DNA of 64,000 nucleotides from Alloprevotella sp. (lineage in GTDB: Bacteria > Bacteroidota > Bacteroidia > Bacteroidales > Bacteroidaceae). Made by a program: the position numbers and the translations under genes. The DNA lies in assembly GCA_017471505.1 (NCBI GenBank), contig JAFUTC010000001.1, positions 1 through 64,000 on the forward strand, written 5' to 3'. Below, one piece after another: positions 7,707 through 16,078 of this stretch. The number at the start of each line of letters is the position of its first letter. The first letter of the stretch is position 1. A model generated the notes under the pieces. That model had not been told where the DNA came from. It worked only from the letters and a program-made list of their open reading frames with translations, and searched no databases.

Positions 7707-9737
7707 CTATTCGGCCTCCAATCCGTAGCCGAAACCCGGACGAGTGGTCAGTGTGGCGGCAAGCGGTCCCAACTTCTTGCGTAGACGGGTTACCGACACG
7801 TCCACAGTACGGTCGGAAACAATCACGTCCGAAGGCCATGCTGAAGCAATCAGTTCTTTGCGCGAGAACACCTTACCGGGCGACGAGAGGAACAGACAAA
7901 GCAAGTCAAATTCGCCAGGAGTCAGGGCAATGGGCACACCACCGATAGTGGCCGTCTTTTGGTCGAGGTCGACAGCCAGTTGACGGTAATAAAGTTGCCG
8001 GCTTGTGGAGGAAGGCTCTTCAAGCGACCGGCCAAATCGCGCCTCGACAATGTTTACGATATAGTCGCCAAGTTTCTCACACTCGTTGATGAAATCGACA
8101 TATATCGTACCGAGACTGAACGAATAACTATGGTCGTCGATGGCCCGTATATTCTCGGACAGCAGTTGGCGGCGCAGATTGTTTATCTGGCGTTCGGTTT
8201 CAATCGTCGGAACCGGACTTTCCTCCTCTATACGGTTTTCCAACACACGGCAGGCCTGTGCAAGCGCCGTATCGACCAATTGCAACATGTGGTCCATGGC
8301 CTCGTATTGTTCCGGCGTAAAGTCGTCGGCCAATTCCTGCCTGCGGCGCAAGATGCGTGCCAGGTTGTAGCATGCGTCACCCACGCTCTCCACCTCGCTC
8401 ACTTCGCGCAACATGGCTCTAATCTTAGCCTTCGTATCGTCGGACAAGTGGGCGTCGCTCACCCGACCAAGATAACCGCCAATTTCCGACTCCATGTTGT
8501 CGGCAATCTCCTCGTACTTTTCGATACGCTCAAAGCGTTCGTTGAAATCCTCGGCATCCTTCACACGTATCAGTTCGCGCACCATGACAAACATCTGCTG
8601 CATTCGGTGCGAAAAGTGAACCGTTTCTTTCTGTGCCTGAAGCACCGATACTTCAGGCGTCTGCATGAGTCCGCCCTCAATGTATTGCAACCGGGTAGGC
8701 CCTTCTTCGTGGAACGGCTTGTCCTTGATGACCCGGCAAACGATGCGTTCTATCTGCGGAATAAACCATATCAGCACCGCACTGTTGGCCACGTTGAAGC
8801 ACGTATGGAACATGGCCAGCACCACCGTGAGACGGGATGCGTTAGACAGGAAAGCCTCCTGCCCCGACTCACGTGTCAGCGTGGCATCATACCCCACCAT
8901 TCCGCACACCATATCCACAAACGGATGGAACACCACCAACATCCAGCAAACGCCGAACAAGTTGAAGAACATGTGGGCAAAAGCCGCACGGCGGGCCTGA
9001 GTGGAGGCCGACAGCGCAGCCAAATTCGACGTCACAGTAGTGCCGATATTTTCGCCCATTACAAGTGCAATACCTTGATATATTGGCAATGCGCCGCTGG
9101 AGCATAGAATCATCGTAATGGCCATGACGGCGGCCGATGACTGCACGCACATGGTCAGCAGTCCACCTATGAGCAAGAACAGCAGCGTAGTGATGTAGCT
9201 GTAGGGGTCGAACGAACTGAAGAAATGGAGCACGGCCTCTTGTTCGCCCAGGTTCATATCAACCCCGGTCTGCCGGAGCGTGCCTAGGCCGAGTATCATG
9301 AAGGCCAGTCCGAACAGGAAATCACCTGCCGAAGCCTGCCGCTTACGATAGATAAGTATCAGCGCCACGGCAAAGGCCGGCCACACAAGATTGGTCACGT
9401 TGAAGGACGTACCGGCCGATATAATCCAAGCCGTCAGCGTAGTACCGATATTGGCACCCATAATGACACTGATGGCCTGGGCCAGCGTGAGCAGTCCCGC
9501 ATTTACGAAAGACACCGTCATCACCGTGGTGGCCGTGCTCGACTGCACAGCGGCCGTGACGGACATGCCGGTAAGCAATCCGGTGAAGCGGTTAGTGGTC
9601 ATGCGCCCGAGTACATGGCGAAGTTGCGGTCCGGCCATTTTCTGCAGCGAATCGCTCATTGCCTTCATGCCGTAGATGAGCAGAGCCAACGCTCCGAACA
9701 GTTTGCATACGGTAAAGAGTATATCTAATGTGTCCAT
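7707..9737 (-). CDS. Na/Pi cotransporter with PhoU-like domain and C-terminal OmpR/PhoB-type DNA-binding domain
   Basis: About 676 residues in one uninterrupted frame. The N-terminal half is a PF02690-type Na+/phosphate cotransporter with the duplicated QSS motifs (AAVQSSTATTVMT; MCVQSSAAVMAIT) and GANIGTT / GENIGTT. A helical PhoU-like region follows. The last about 90 residues form a winged helix as in response regulators: ALTPGEFDLLCLFLSSPGKVFSR, RTVDVSVTRLRKKLG and the wing RPGFGYGLEAE. Transporter plus PhoU is usual; the DNA-binding tail is not. This suggests a membrane-tethered phosphate sensor that acts on promoters, or a fusion with a former response-regulator output domain. I chose ATG 9737 (MDTLDILF) over 9776, as AAAAGAAT precedes it. 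Confidence 0.88.
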   Translation of the reverse strand: MDTLDILFTVCKLFGALALLIYGMKAMSDSLQKMAGPQLRHVLGRMTTNRFTGLLTGMSVTAAVQSSTATTVMTVSFVNAGLLTLAQAISVIMGANIGTTLTAWIISAGTSFNVTNLVWPAFAVALILIYRKRQASAGDFLFGLAFMILGLGTLRQTGVDMNLGEQEAVLHFFSSFDPYSYITTLLFLLIGGLLTMCVQSSAAVMAITMILCSSGALPIYQGIALVMGENIGTTVTSNLAALSASTQARRAAFAHMFFNLFGVCWMLVVFHPFVDMVCGMVGYDATLTRESGQEAFLSNASRLTVVLAMFHTCFNVANSAVLIWFIPQIERIVCRVIKDKPFHEEGPTRLQYIEGGLMQTPEVSVLQAQKETVHFSHRMQQMFVMVRELIRVKDAEDFNERFERIEKYEEIADNMESEIGGYLGRVSDAHLSDDTKAKIRAMLREVSEVESVGDACYNLARILRRRQELADDFTPEQYEAMDHMLQLVDTALAQACRVLENRIEEESPVPTIETERQINNLRRQLLSENIRAIDDHSYSFSLGTIYVDFINECEKLGDYIVNIVEARFGRSLEEPSSTSRQLYYRQLAVDLDQKTATIGGVPIALTPGEFDLLCLFLSSPGKVFSRKELIASAWPSDVIVSDRTVDVSVTRLRKKLGPLAATLTTRPGFGYGLEAE

Positions 9738-9888
9738 ATTCTTTTGGTTTGACTGATGCAAATTTACATTTGCCAACCCGCAACTGAAATGCCACGCTGT
9801 TACGAAGATGTTACATTTCTTAAATTCCTGTCAAAAAAACATTTAGCACAACCGCCAACTGCCTGATTTGACCCCTGAAAGCATTAAC

Positions 9889-9918
9889 GAAGTGTGCCGG
9901 CATACACCGGCACACTTC
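9889..9918. terminator. Terminator hairpin, 12-bp stem
   Basis: GAAGTGTGCCGG (9889-9900) pairs with CCGGCACACTTC (9907-9918). GTTTTT follows on the plus strand. It lies downstream of the metallophosphoesterase gene on the minus strand. Confidence 0.8.
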
Positions 9919-9942
9919 GTTTTTACCATAGAAACCACTGGC

Positions 9943-12732
9943 TTATTTTACCAGCACTTTCTGATTGTTGATGATATAGACGCCCTGACGAGCCTCTTTC
10001 ACGCGACGGCCTTGGAGGTCGTAGATGACAGTCTTTCCGTCGGTGGTCGGGCGAAGGATGTTCGTGTCAATGCCCGTGATGATGTCAGAGTGCTCCACGT
10101 TGCGCTTGATGTGGTAGGTCACCAGGTCTTCGTTGACGGTGATGCCACTGAAGGTTCCGGACTCGCCGTAGTTCTTCATCTTCATGTCGATGTGGTCGTC
10201 ATAGACGTAAATCATCAACGCCTGCACAATCTTCGAATTCGATACGCTCACGTCGCCCTCGATAGAGTTGTTGTAGTAGCGCATAGAACCCATGAACGCC
10301 GACAGGAAGGAAGGTTCGTCCGGCGTTACCGTAGGCGGTTCCTCGATGGTCCAGATGATGTCCTTGTTAGCCGGGAAGGTGATGGTGCCTGCAGTGGCCG
10401 TCACAGCCTGGCTCATCAGACGCTGGTCGTCGCCCATTCCGGCATTGTAGAGTTGGTTGCTCAAGGCATAGCGGTTGCCACCGTAGATACCTACTATCAG
10501 GTAGTGCTCGCCCACCTTGAACGACGAAACCTGGGTGGCTGTCATCGTGCTGGCGTCCAAGTCTTCCACGCGGTAGAGTTCGAACGTCTGAGCATCGCCA
10601 CGCGAGAAGCGGCCGCCGCTACCGATGTGCAGGTGGCGCTCCGTAAGAGCAATGGTGAAGCCACTGCTGTAACTGAACGAGCAAGTCATCGGTGAAGTAG
10701 CGGTGCAAAGGTTGTTTTCGTCAAGTGCCAGATACTCGTTGTTGCCTTCATTATGCAGCACATATTCTCCGCCAACCAGTTCATCCGGGTCAACCGTCGA
10801 GCGGAAAGACCAGAGCAGATTCGGATCGGCTGTCACCGTGGCAGTGGTGCCACCGACTGTTACAGCCGTACTACGCATACGCTGGTCGTCGCCCATGTCG
10901 GCATTGTAGAGTTGGTTGCTCAGAGCGTAATAGCCACCGCTGTAGTAGGCCACGAGCATGTATTTGGCATCAAGGTCGAAGGACATTGAGCGCGTGCCGC
11001 TGTAAGTACTGCCACTGACGTTATCTACGCGGAACAGCATAATGTTGCTAGCCGTGCCGCCCGAGAAGCGGCCGCCGCTACCAATATGCAGGTTGCGGGT
11101 GCCGGTGATGTTGATGGTAAAATAGTCGCCCGACGAAGAAATCGTACAAGCGGATTTATCTGTAGATGTCTCAATGTTGTTGCTGGAATCGTATACCAGG
11201 TTTTCACCCGTGGCTACGCTCTGCACCAGATAGGTACCGCTTGTCAGGTTGGTAGTTTCAGGGCTGCCACCGCCGCCACCACCAGATTCTACTACCGTCC
11301 ATATAACATCTGCGCCGATGCCGTCGTCGGTAATGTATCTCCCAGGCAGGTCGTCGCTGAAATACTGGCTTTCCATTCGGTTCGTACCGGTGTGGTTAGT
11401 AAGCAGATAGTAGTGTGCGTCTTTCTTCGCTGCAGTCAAGATGATGATGTTAGTGTCCGACGTCAGTTCCGAAGCATCGGTGATGCGGGTTGCCTTTATA
11501 GGCGACGCATCCGGGTCTTCCACCTTGTAGAGATAGCAACTGGACCACTGAAGAATGTCAGGGTTGCCGGAGTACGTAGCGCCGCTGCCGCAATAGACGT
11601 AACTGCCGTTCACGTCGAGGCTGTAACTGCCAGTGAACGATGCCGAGGGAGCCACGTTGATATAGGTAGGCGTGGTGGACGTAGTGAGGTTCGTGGTCGT
11701 GCTATAGGTCAGATATTCTTCAACCTCGTAACTTCTCAGGGCTACGGAGGCCGTACCCGTTGCCGTCATTTCATCTGAAGATTCGTCATCATAATGGTCT
11801 TCATCGAAGGAAGAAATCACATTGCCGCTGGTGTCATAGCGAGTGATGCGCTGCGAAGTGTTGGTGCGGATGTAGGCCGAATCGGTGCCGTGGTCGTGGC
11901 CGTAGAGCATAATCAGGTTCGGATGCTTGGCCAGAGCCTGCTTAAGTGCGTAGCCGCTTTGCGTAGCGCTGTTGCAAGCCAAGCCTTTACCGTAGGCACT
12001 GATGCTGTTGCTGTCGCCGAAGGGGATGTGAAGCACGAAGAATACAGTCTTATTGGGATTGTCCGAGTAAATCTCGTCCAACTTCTGGTCAACCCACTCC
12101 ACCGACTCTTGCGAATAGGTATAGTTCCAAGCCGACTGGAAGAAATACTTGCCGCAGTTGAGCATGACAAAGTCGAAGCCGTCGATTACATAATGGAAGG
12201 CAGCCAGCAGCCTCATGGTTCCGAGCGAACCGTTATCGGCATATTCGTAGAAAGCCTCCGACGGGTCGAGTGCAGCGATGTCCTCTTCCATGATAGGCAG
12301 GTAGTCGGCTGCGTTGTAAGGCTTCGGCAGATTGTCGAAGTTAGCCACTTCGTAGTCGTGATTACCCGTCACATAGATTACAGGGCGTTTCGTTTTGTCG
12401 CTACGGAAAGCGCTACGGAAAGCGTCCTTCATCAATTCGCGAACGCGTTGCCACTTGTCCTCCGAGATAGTCACATCGCTAGTGCAGTCGCCGCCCAGCA
12501 CGATAAGGTCGAGATCTTCCTCGCTGAGCATGCGGGACAGCGTGTTCGTAATCGTTCCGCGCAACTGGACGTCAGAGACATTGCCACTCGACGGATTAAT
12601 CAGCGACAGTTCGCTATGCATGTCCGAAAGGCAACCGATAGTCAATATCGGTTTAGGATCTTGAGCCGCTCCGATAAGTGCCCAGCAGGCAAACAGACAG
12701 GCGGTCAGCAGTCTAAGTGTAAAATTCTTCAT
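9943..12732 (-). CDS. Secreted metallophosphoesterase with three related beta modules and a T9SS-type tail
   Basis: About 929 residues from ATG 12732 (MKNFTLRLL). Signal peptide ends near IGAAQD. The calcineurin-like phosphoesterase domain (about residues 25-300) has all metal motifs: SDMHSE, LGGDCTSD, GNHDYE and YGHDHG. After it come three related beta-rich modules (about 350-500, 510-650, 655-800). The last two share the signatures LHIGSGGRFS and YALSNQLYNA.MGDDQR; such modules may bind glycans. A glycine linker (GGGGGG) separates modules one and two. The end (VIYDLQGRRVKEARQGVYIINNQKVLVK, split here by key parts: YDLQGRRV and GVYIINNQ) resembles Prevotella-type secretion tails. Probably exported across the outer membrane; substrate unknown. 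Confidence 0.82.
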   Translation of the reverse strand: MKNFTLRLLTACLFACWALIGAAQDPKPILTIGCLSDMHSELSLINPSSGNVSDVQLRGTITNTLSRMLSEEDLDLIVLGGDCTSDVTISEDKWQRVRELMKDAFRSAFRSDKTKRPVIYVTGNHDYEVANFDNLPKPYNAADYLPIMEEDIAALDPSEAFYEYADNGSLGTMRLLAAFHYVIDGFDFVMLNCGKYFFQSAWNYTYSQESVEWVDQKLDEIYSDNPNKTVFFVLHIPFGDSNSISAYGKGLACNSATQSGYALKQALAKHPNLIMLYGHDHGTDSAYIRTNTSQRITRYDTSGNVISSFDEDHYDDESSDEMTATGTASVALRSYEVEEYLTYSTTTNLTTSTTPTYINVAPSASFTGSYSLDVNGSYVYCGSGATYSGNPDILQWSSCYLYKVEDPDASPIKATRITDASELTSDTNIIILTAAKKDAHYYLLTNHTGTNRMESQYFSDDLPGRYITDDGIGADVIWTVVESGGGGGGSPETTNLTSGTYLVQSVATGENLVYDSSNNIETSTDKSACTISSSGDYFTINITGTRNLHIGSGGRFSGGTASNIMLFRVDNVSGSTYSGTRSMSFDLDAKYMLVAYYSGGYYALSNQLYNADMGDDQRMRSTAVTVGGTTATVTADPNLLWSFRSTVDPDELVGGEYVLHNEGNNEYLALDENNLCTATSPMTCSFSYSSGFTIALTERHLHIGSGGRFSRGDAQTFELYRVEDLDASTMTATQVSSFKVGEHYLIVGIYGGNRYALSNQLYNAGMGDDQRLMSQAVTATAGTITFPANKDIIWTIEEPPTVTPDEPSFLSAFMGSMRYYNNSIEGDVSVSNSKIVQALMIYVYDDHIDMKMKNYGESGTFSGITVNEDLVTYHIKRNVEHSDIITGIDTNILRPTTDGKTVIYDLQGRRVKEARQGVYIINNQKVLVK

Positions 12733-12759
12733 GTGTTTTTCATTATGAAATTTCGGTCG

Positions 12760-12767
12760 CAAATATA
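12760..12767 (-). promoter_or_regulatory. -7 box of the metallophosphoesterase promoter
   Basis: TATATTTG on the minus strand, 27 bases upstream of ATG 12732. Confidence 0.5.
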
Positions 12768-12907
12768 CTATTTTATTGGTTTTTAACGGATATTTGGCAA
12801 AAAAATTGGCTGTTTTTTCCTTTCTGCCATCCTTTAAATCCAATATTCAACCGAATTTCATACTAAAACACTCACACAGAAGAGGTGGACGATAACAGTA
12901 AAAGATA

Positions 12908-13200
12908 TTGACATTCTACCCGAAGGTTAAATTATCCTAAATTCTTGCAAGGCAACTCAGTCAGACGCTTGCATTATGGCGCAGAGAAATTCGCTTATAC
13001 CACGGCTTCATTTCATAAGCCTTCTTACATTCTCCATAATGTCATTTCACCACAAAAACTCGCGGTTTCATCGAGAAATCAAACGTTCAAACAAAAAAAA
13101 GCGACCCGCAGGCCGCTTCCCTATTGCTATTCCAAATTTATGAAAAAACTTCGACACCAGCAAGCGGCCGATTTTGCCTAAACGGTAAAATCCTTTGACA
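12908..13200. repeat. Long intergenic repeat element, copy A (contains four 21-bp units)
   Basis: Bounded by TTGACA on both sides (12908-12913, 13195-13200). Order: GGTTAAATTATC at 12925; 21-bp units at 12969, 12990, 13011 and 13032; CGCGGTTTCATCG at 13061; a hairpin AAGCGACC/GGCCGCTT (13099-13118) with eight T on the minus strand; CCCTATTG; and a minus-strand promoter-like pair TTG (13163)-N20-TAAATTTG (13140-13133). The same order and spacing recurs in copy B at 25671-25984. It fills most of the 614-base gap between the divergent metallophosphoesterase and luxS genes. Confidence 0.8.
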
Positions 13201-13225
13201 CTTCAAATATAAAGTTCTACTTTTG
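13194..13225 (+). promoter_or_regulatory. luxS promoter
   Basis: TTTG (13194-13197), 20 bases, TACTTTTG (13218-13225): a good Bacteroidetes promoter. The -33 element overlaps the right end of repeat element copy A. The leader to the luxS ATG is about 115 bases. Confidence 0.7.
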
Positions 13226-13241
13226 GCACAGAAAGACGCCG

Positions 13242-13293
13242 TACTCCCTTGAACAGCCTGGGCATCGTCGGATGTTTGCAGTCGCGCGGAGTA
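13242..13293 (+). promoter_or_regulatory. Structured leader upstream of luxS
   Basis: TACTCC (13242-13247) pairs with GGAGTA (13288-13293) and encloses a CATC-GTCG-GATG hairpin (13263-13274). It could be a regulatory RNA element; I cannot match it to a known riboswitch class. Confidence 0.3.
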
Positions 13294-13346
13294 AGACTCT
13301 TTCCCCCTTAAAAGTTCAAACAACACTCTTTTATAGTAGCATCTGC

Positions 13347-13841
13347 ATGGAAGTCATCAAGAGTTTCACCATCGACCACACTCATCTGAAACCGGGTATT
13401 TATGTTTCGCGCGAAGACAAGGGTTTCACCACCTTCGACCTTCGCATCACCGAACCCAACCACGAGCCAGCCGTGGCCCCGGCAGCCATCCACAGCCTGG
13501 AACATCTGATGGCCACCTGGTTCCGCAACAGCGAAGCCAAGCAAGACGTAGTCTATGTCGGTCCGATGGGCTGCCTGACGGGCATGTACGTCATCATGAC
13601 CGGCCACTATACGGTTGAATACATGCGCCGCCTGACCATTGAATGCCTGCAATGGATTCTCATGCAGGACCACGTGCCCGCCACAGAGCCACAGACTTGC
13701 GGCAACTATCTGCTCCACGACCTGCCCATGTGCAAGTGGGAGTGCGTACGCTATCTGGACCGCCTGCAAAACGACTTCCATAGCGAATATGTCAAACTGC
13801 AGGTTACGCTCGACGACGGCCGCATCTTCGCCGATGCGTAA
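13347..13841 (+). CDS. luxS: S-ribosylhomocysteine lyase
   Basis: 164 residues, full length. LuxS splits S-ribosylhomocysteine into homocysteine and the AI-2 precursor DPD, in the activated methyl cycle. The metal-binding HxxEH is present (H49, E52, H53 in HSLEHLMATWFRN), as is the third metal ligand Cys118 (QTCGNY) and the catalytic Cys76 (GPMGCLTGMY). ATG 13347 is chosen because it gives the canonical MEVIKSFTIDHT start; the frame is open further upstream but that part has no family match. Single gene with its own promoter and terminator, convergent with hpf. Confidence 0.96.
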   Translation: MEVIKSFTIDHTHLKPGIYVSREDKGFTTFDLRITEPNHEPAVAPAAIHSLEHLMATWFRNSEAKQDVVYVGPMGCLTGMYVIMTGHYTVEYMRRLTIECLQWILMQDHVPATEPQTCGNYLLHDLPMCKWECVRYLDRLQNDFHSEYVKLQVTLDDGRIFADA

Positions 13842-13848
13842 ATAAAGA

Positions 13849-13876
13849 GAGCGTGCCGCCCGAAGGCGACACGCTC
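13849..13876. terminator. Shared terminator between luxS and hpf
   Basis: GAGCGTG-C-CGCC pairs with GGCG-A-CACGCTC around CGAA. On the minus strand TCTTTATTT follows, so it fits hpf best. Confidence 0.65.
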
Positions 13877-13911
13877 AGAACGTATTAAGACTAAAAGGTA
13901 ATTTCTGGTTG

Positions 13912-14208
13912 CTATTTGGCGTGCTTGTCCTTGTATTTCTCGAGTTGAGGCTTCAGCCCGTCAATGCACAGGTCGATGCCTTCCTCGAAAGTATCGGCAA
14001 TTTTTTCGGCACGGAGTTCACCACCCGGAAGCGTCAGATGCACCACGATTTCCTTGTTGTTGGCGGTTTCGGGCTTAACAACTTTCAGGGTAACCTCTGC
14101 GCGCAGAATCTGCTCATTCTTCTTGACAAGTTTTTCCAACTTCTTTTCAATAAACTCATTGAGTTTTTCGGTCGCATTAAAATGGATGGCCTGAATCTTT
14201 AGTTCCAT
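13912..14208 (-). CDS. hpf: Ribosome hibernation promoting factor, short HPF/RaiA family
   Basis: 98 residues from ATG 14208, which has a strong Shine-Dalgarno (AAAGGAGG, 4 bases before ATG), unusual for Bacteroidetes. The protein has the beta-alpha-beta-beta-beta-alpha layout of HPF/RaiA: MELKIQAIHFNATEKL, a basic helix EKKLEKLVKK, and a second helix DTFEEGIDLCIDGL. It binds the 30S subunit and silences ribosomes in stationary phase. It is short, without the C-terminal dimerisation domain of long HPF. It lies close to xerC, as in many Bacteroidales. Confidence 0.9.
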   Translation of the reverse strand: MELKIQAIHFNATEKLNEFIEKKLEKLVKKNEQILRAEVTLKVVKPETANNKEIVVHLTLPGGELRAEKIADTFEEGIDLCIDGLKPQLEKYKDKHAK

Positions 14209-14392
14209 AAGTCCTCCTTTTTTATATAAATGGTTAAACAAATCTCTGCCGTAAGGCCGAGAATGGGATTGCTTGGACCATAGGTCCGACTTGATTTCTA
14301 TAGCGAATATAAAGATTGTTTTCGGGACAAAGAAATTTCACTGCATTTTTTTGCAAGTTCGCTGCTTTCCTCCCCATTTGGCCGGTAAGTCC

Positions 14393-15079
14393 CTACATCT
14401 CCTCGCGGACATAGGCAATGGCGCGGTTCAGATAGTCGAGAAAGGGTTTGGTAGCGCGAAAGCGGTCGGCCACTCTCTTGGCCAGGTCGGGAGCCGTGAT
14501 GAATTCGTCGTCCACATAATCCACAAGGCAATAGACTTTATACTTCAGATAGTCGGCATAGGGTCCTTCGGGATTGAAACCCTTCGGCACGCGTTTGAGC
14601 CGGAACTCGTCGTCAAGAAGAAACCCCTTGCGGCGCACTTGCTTGAGAATGGCCTCGAAATCGCCGTCGCCGTTTTCAATATCTTCGCGCAACACGCGTA
14701 ACACACGGCTGTCGGCCATATAGTCGCCTGCTGCAAATAGGTGGCTGTTAATGCCAAACTGGTCAACGCCTGAACTGACGTGGAAATAGTAGCCCGAAAA
14801 TCCCGATTTCTTACCGCCCGGGCACACATAGACTCCCATGTGGGTCTTGTAGGGCGACTTATCTTTCGAAAAACGGGTGTCGCGGTAAATTCGGTAGGTG
14901 CAATCCTTCAACGACAGCCCTCTAACCGACTCGTCGAACCGGCCAATGCGCTCTATCAGTTCTTCGGCAAAGGCATTGAAGGTTGCCTGTGCGGCAAGGT
15001 ATTCGTCTTTGTGGGCATGGAACCATTCGCGGTTGTTGTTCATCTGCAACTGGCGCAGAAAAGTCAATACTTCTTTCAT
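14393..15079 (-). CDS. DUF2461 family protein
   Basis: About 228 residues from ATG 15079. Family features are NNNREWFHAHKDEY near the start, RIYRDTRFSKDKSPYKTHMG, and a YYFHVS segment followed by a two-helix C-terminal part. DUF2461 (TIGR02453) proteins are widespread, cytoplasmic and of unknown biochemical role. The open frame extends 70 codons further upstream into xerC, but the family begins at KEVLTFLRQL. It follows xerC by about 49 bases and is likely in the same transcript. Confidence 0.85.
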   Translation of the reverse strand: MKEVLTFLRQLQMNNNREWFHAHKDEYLAAQATFNAFAEELIERIGRFDESVRGLSLKDCTYRIYRDTRFSKDKSPYKTHMGVYVCPGGKKSGFSGYYFHVSSGVDQFGINSHLFAAGDYMADSRVLRVLREDIENGDGDFEAILKQVRRKGFLLDDEFRLKRVPKGFNPEGPYADYLKYKVYCLVDYVDDEFITAPDLAKRVADRFRATKPFLDYLNRAIAYVREEM

Positions 15080-15128
15080 TGTGCAGGCATAAAAGGCGGT
15101 CGTCGACAAATGGCGGCCGGCATGAGAC

Positions 15129-16040
15129 TTATATTTTTTTGTCGGTAGCCGATGCCGCATCGCGCGGATGGGCTTTTTCGTATTCACGGCGTAGTTCCTC
15201 GAAAGTGGTGTGCGTATATATTTGTGTGGTGGACAGACTCTCGTGCCCCAACAACTGCCGCACGGCTTCAAGGTCGGCGCCTCCGTCAATCATAGCCGTG
15301 GCAAACGTGTGGCGCAACACGTGGGGCGTGCGCTTCTCTTGGGAGGACACGGTCGAGAGATATTCCTTGACCAGCTGCTGCACCTGGCGCACGCTGAGCC
15401 TATGTCCCCGCCGATTCAGAAAAAGCGCTTCCACATCGACCGCCGGCTGATTGGCACGGACAGCCTCATAGGCCGCAAGCGCAGCAATGATTTCGTCGGT
15501 CAGCGGAATGATGCGTTCCTTGTTGCGCTTACCGACCACGCGCACTTGCCGCTCGGACAGGCGTACATCTGTCAGGTTGAGCCCCACCAACTCACTCACA
15601 CGCATGCCGGTGGAGTAGAAAAGGAGCAGCAAGGTGCGGTCGCGCTGCCCGACATAGGTATTGCCGAAAGCCGTATGGTCGAGCAACTGGTCCATCTGCG
15701 CCTTGCGCAAAAAGGCAGGCAGGGGCTTTGCGGCCTTAGGCACCTGCAATTCGTAGGCTGGATCGCGGCTGATGGCCTCCGTAAGCATCAGGTAGCGAAA
15801 AAAAGAGCGCACGGCGCTGCATTCGCGGCGGACCGTGACCGCGCTGATACCCGACTCCATGCGCGACACTAACCAAAGGCGCAAAAGGTCGCTGTCCACA
15901 TGCTGCCAGTCGATGTGCTCGTCCTCGGCACGCAAGTAGCGGAACAACTGCTCGAGCGTGGCACCATAGGCCTTTAGCGTCAGAGCCGAATAGCCTCGCT
16001 CTGCACGTAGATAGTCAATGAATTGCCCGACCTCGTCCAT
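15129..16040 (-). CDS. xerC: Tyrosine recombinase XerC
   Basis: 303 residues, the normal XerC/XerD length. The N-terminal SAM-like core-binding domain covers about 1-95. The catalytic residues are all visible: R147 (GMRVSEL), K171 (VGKRNKER), H240-x-x-R243 (HVLRHTFAT), H266 (LGHESLS) and the nucleophile Y275 (TQIYTH). It acts with a partner at dif to resolve chromosome dimers. The setting among housekeeping genes and next to hpf favours XerC over a mobile-element integrase. Confidence 0.9.
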   Translation of the reverse strand: MDEVGQFIDYLRAERGYSALTLKAYGATLEQLFRYLRAEDEHIDWQHVDSDLLRLWLVSRMESGISAVTVRRECSAVRSFFRYLMLTEAISRDPAYELQVPKAAKPLPAFLRKAQMDQLLDHTAFGNTYVGQRDRTLLLLFYSTGMRVSELVGLNLTDVRLSERQVRVVGKRNKERIIPLTDEIIAALAAYEAVRANQPAVDVEALFLNRRGHRLSVRQVQQLVKEYLSTVSSQEKRTPHVLRHTFATAMIDGGADLEAVRQLLGHESLSTTQIYTHTTFEELRREYEKAHPRDAASATDKKI

Positions 16041-16078
16041 GTGTGCCGACGGTTATGGTATGTAATCAGAAAATGCGC

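Noticed and set aside
12908..12913. TTGACA as a classical sigma-70 -35 box
   Set aside because: The other promoters in the window follow the Bacteroidetes consensus, and no -10 or -7 element stands at a proper distance from this copy. It marks the repeat boundary instead.
15129..16040. Tyrosine recombinase as the integrase of a mobile element
   Set aside because: Length, neighbours (hpf, DUF2461, prenyl synthase) and absence of attachment repeats fit the housekeeping XerC.
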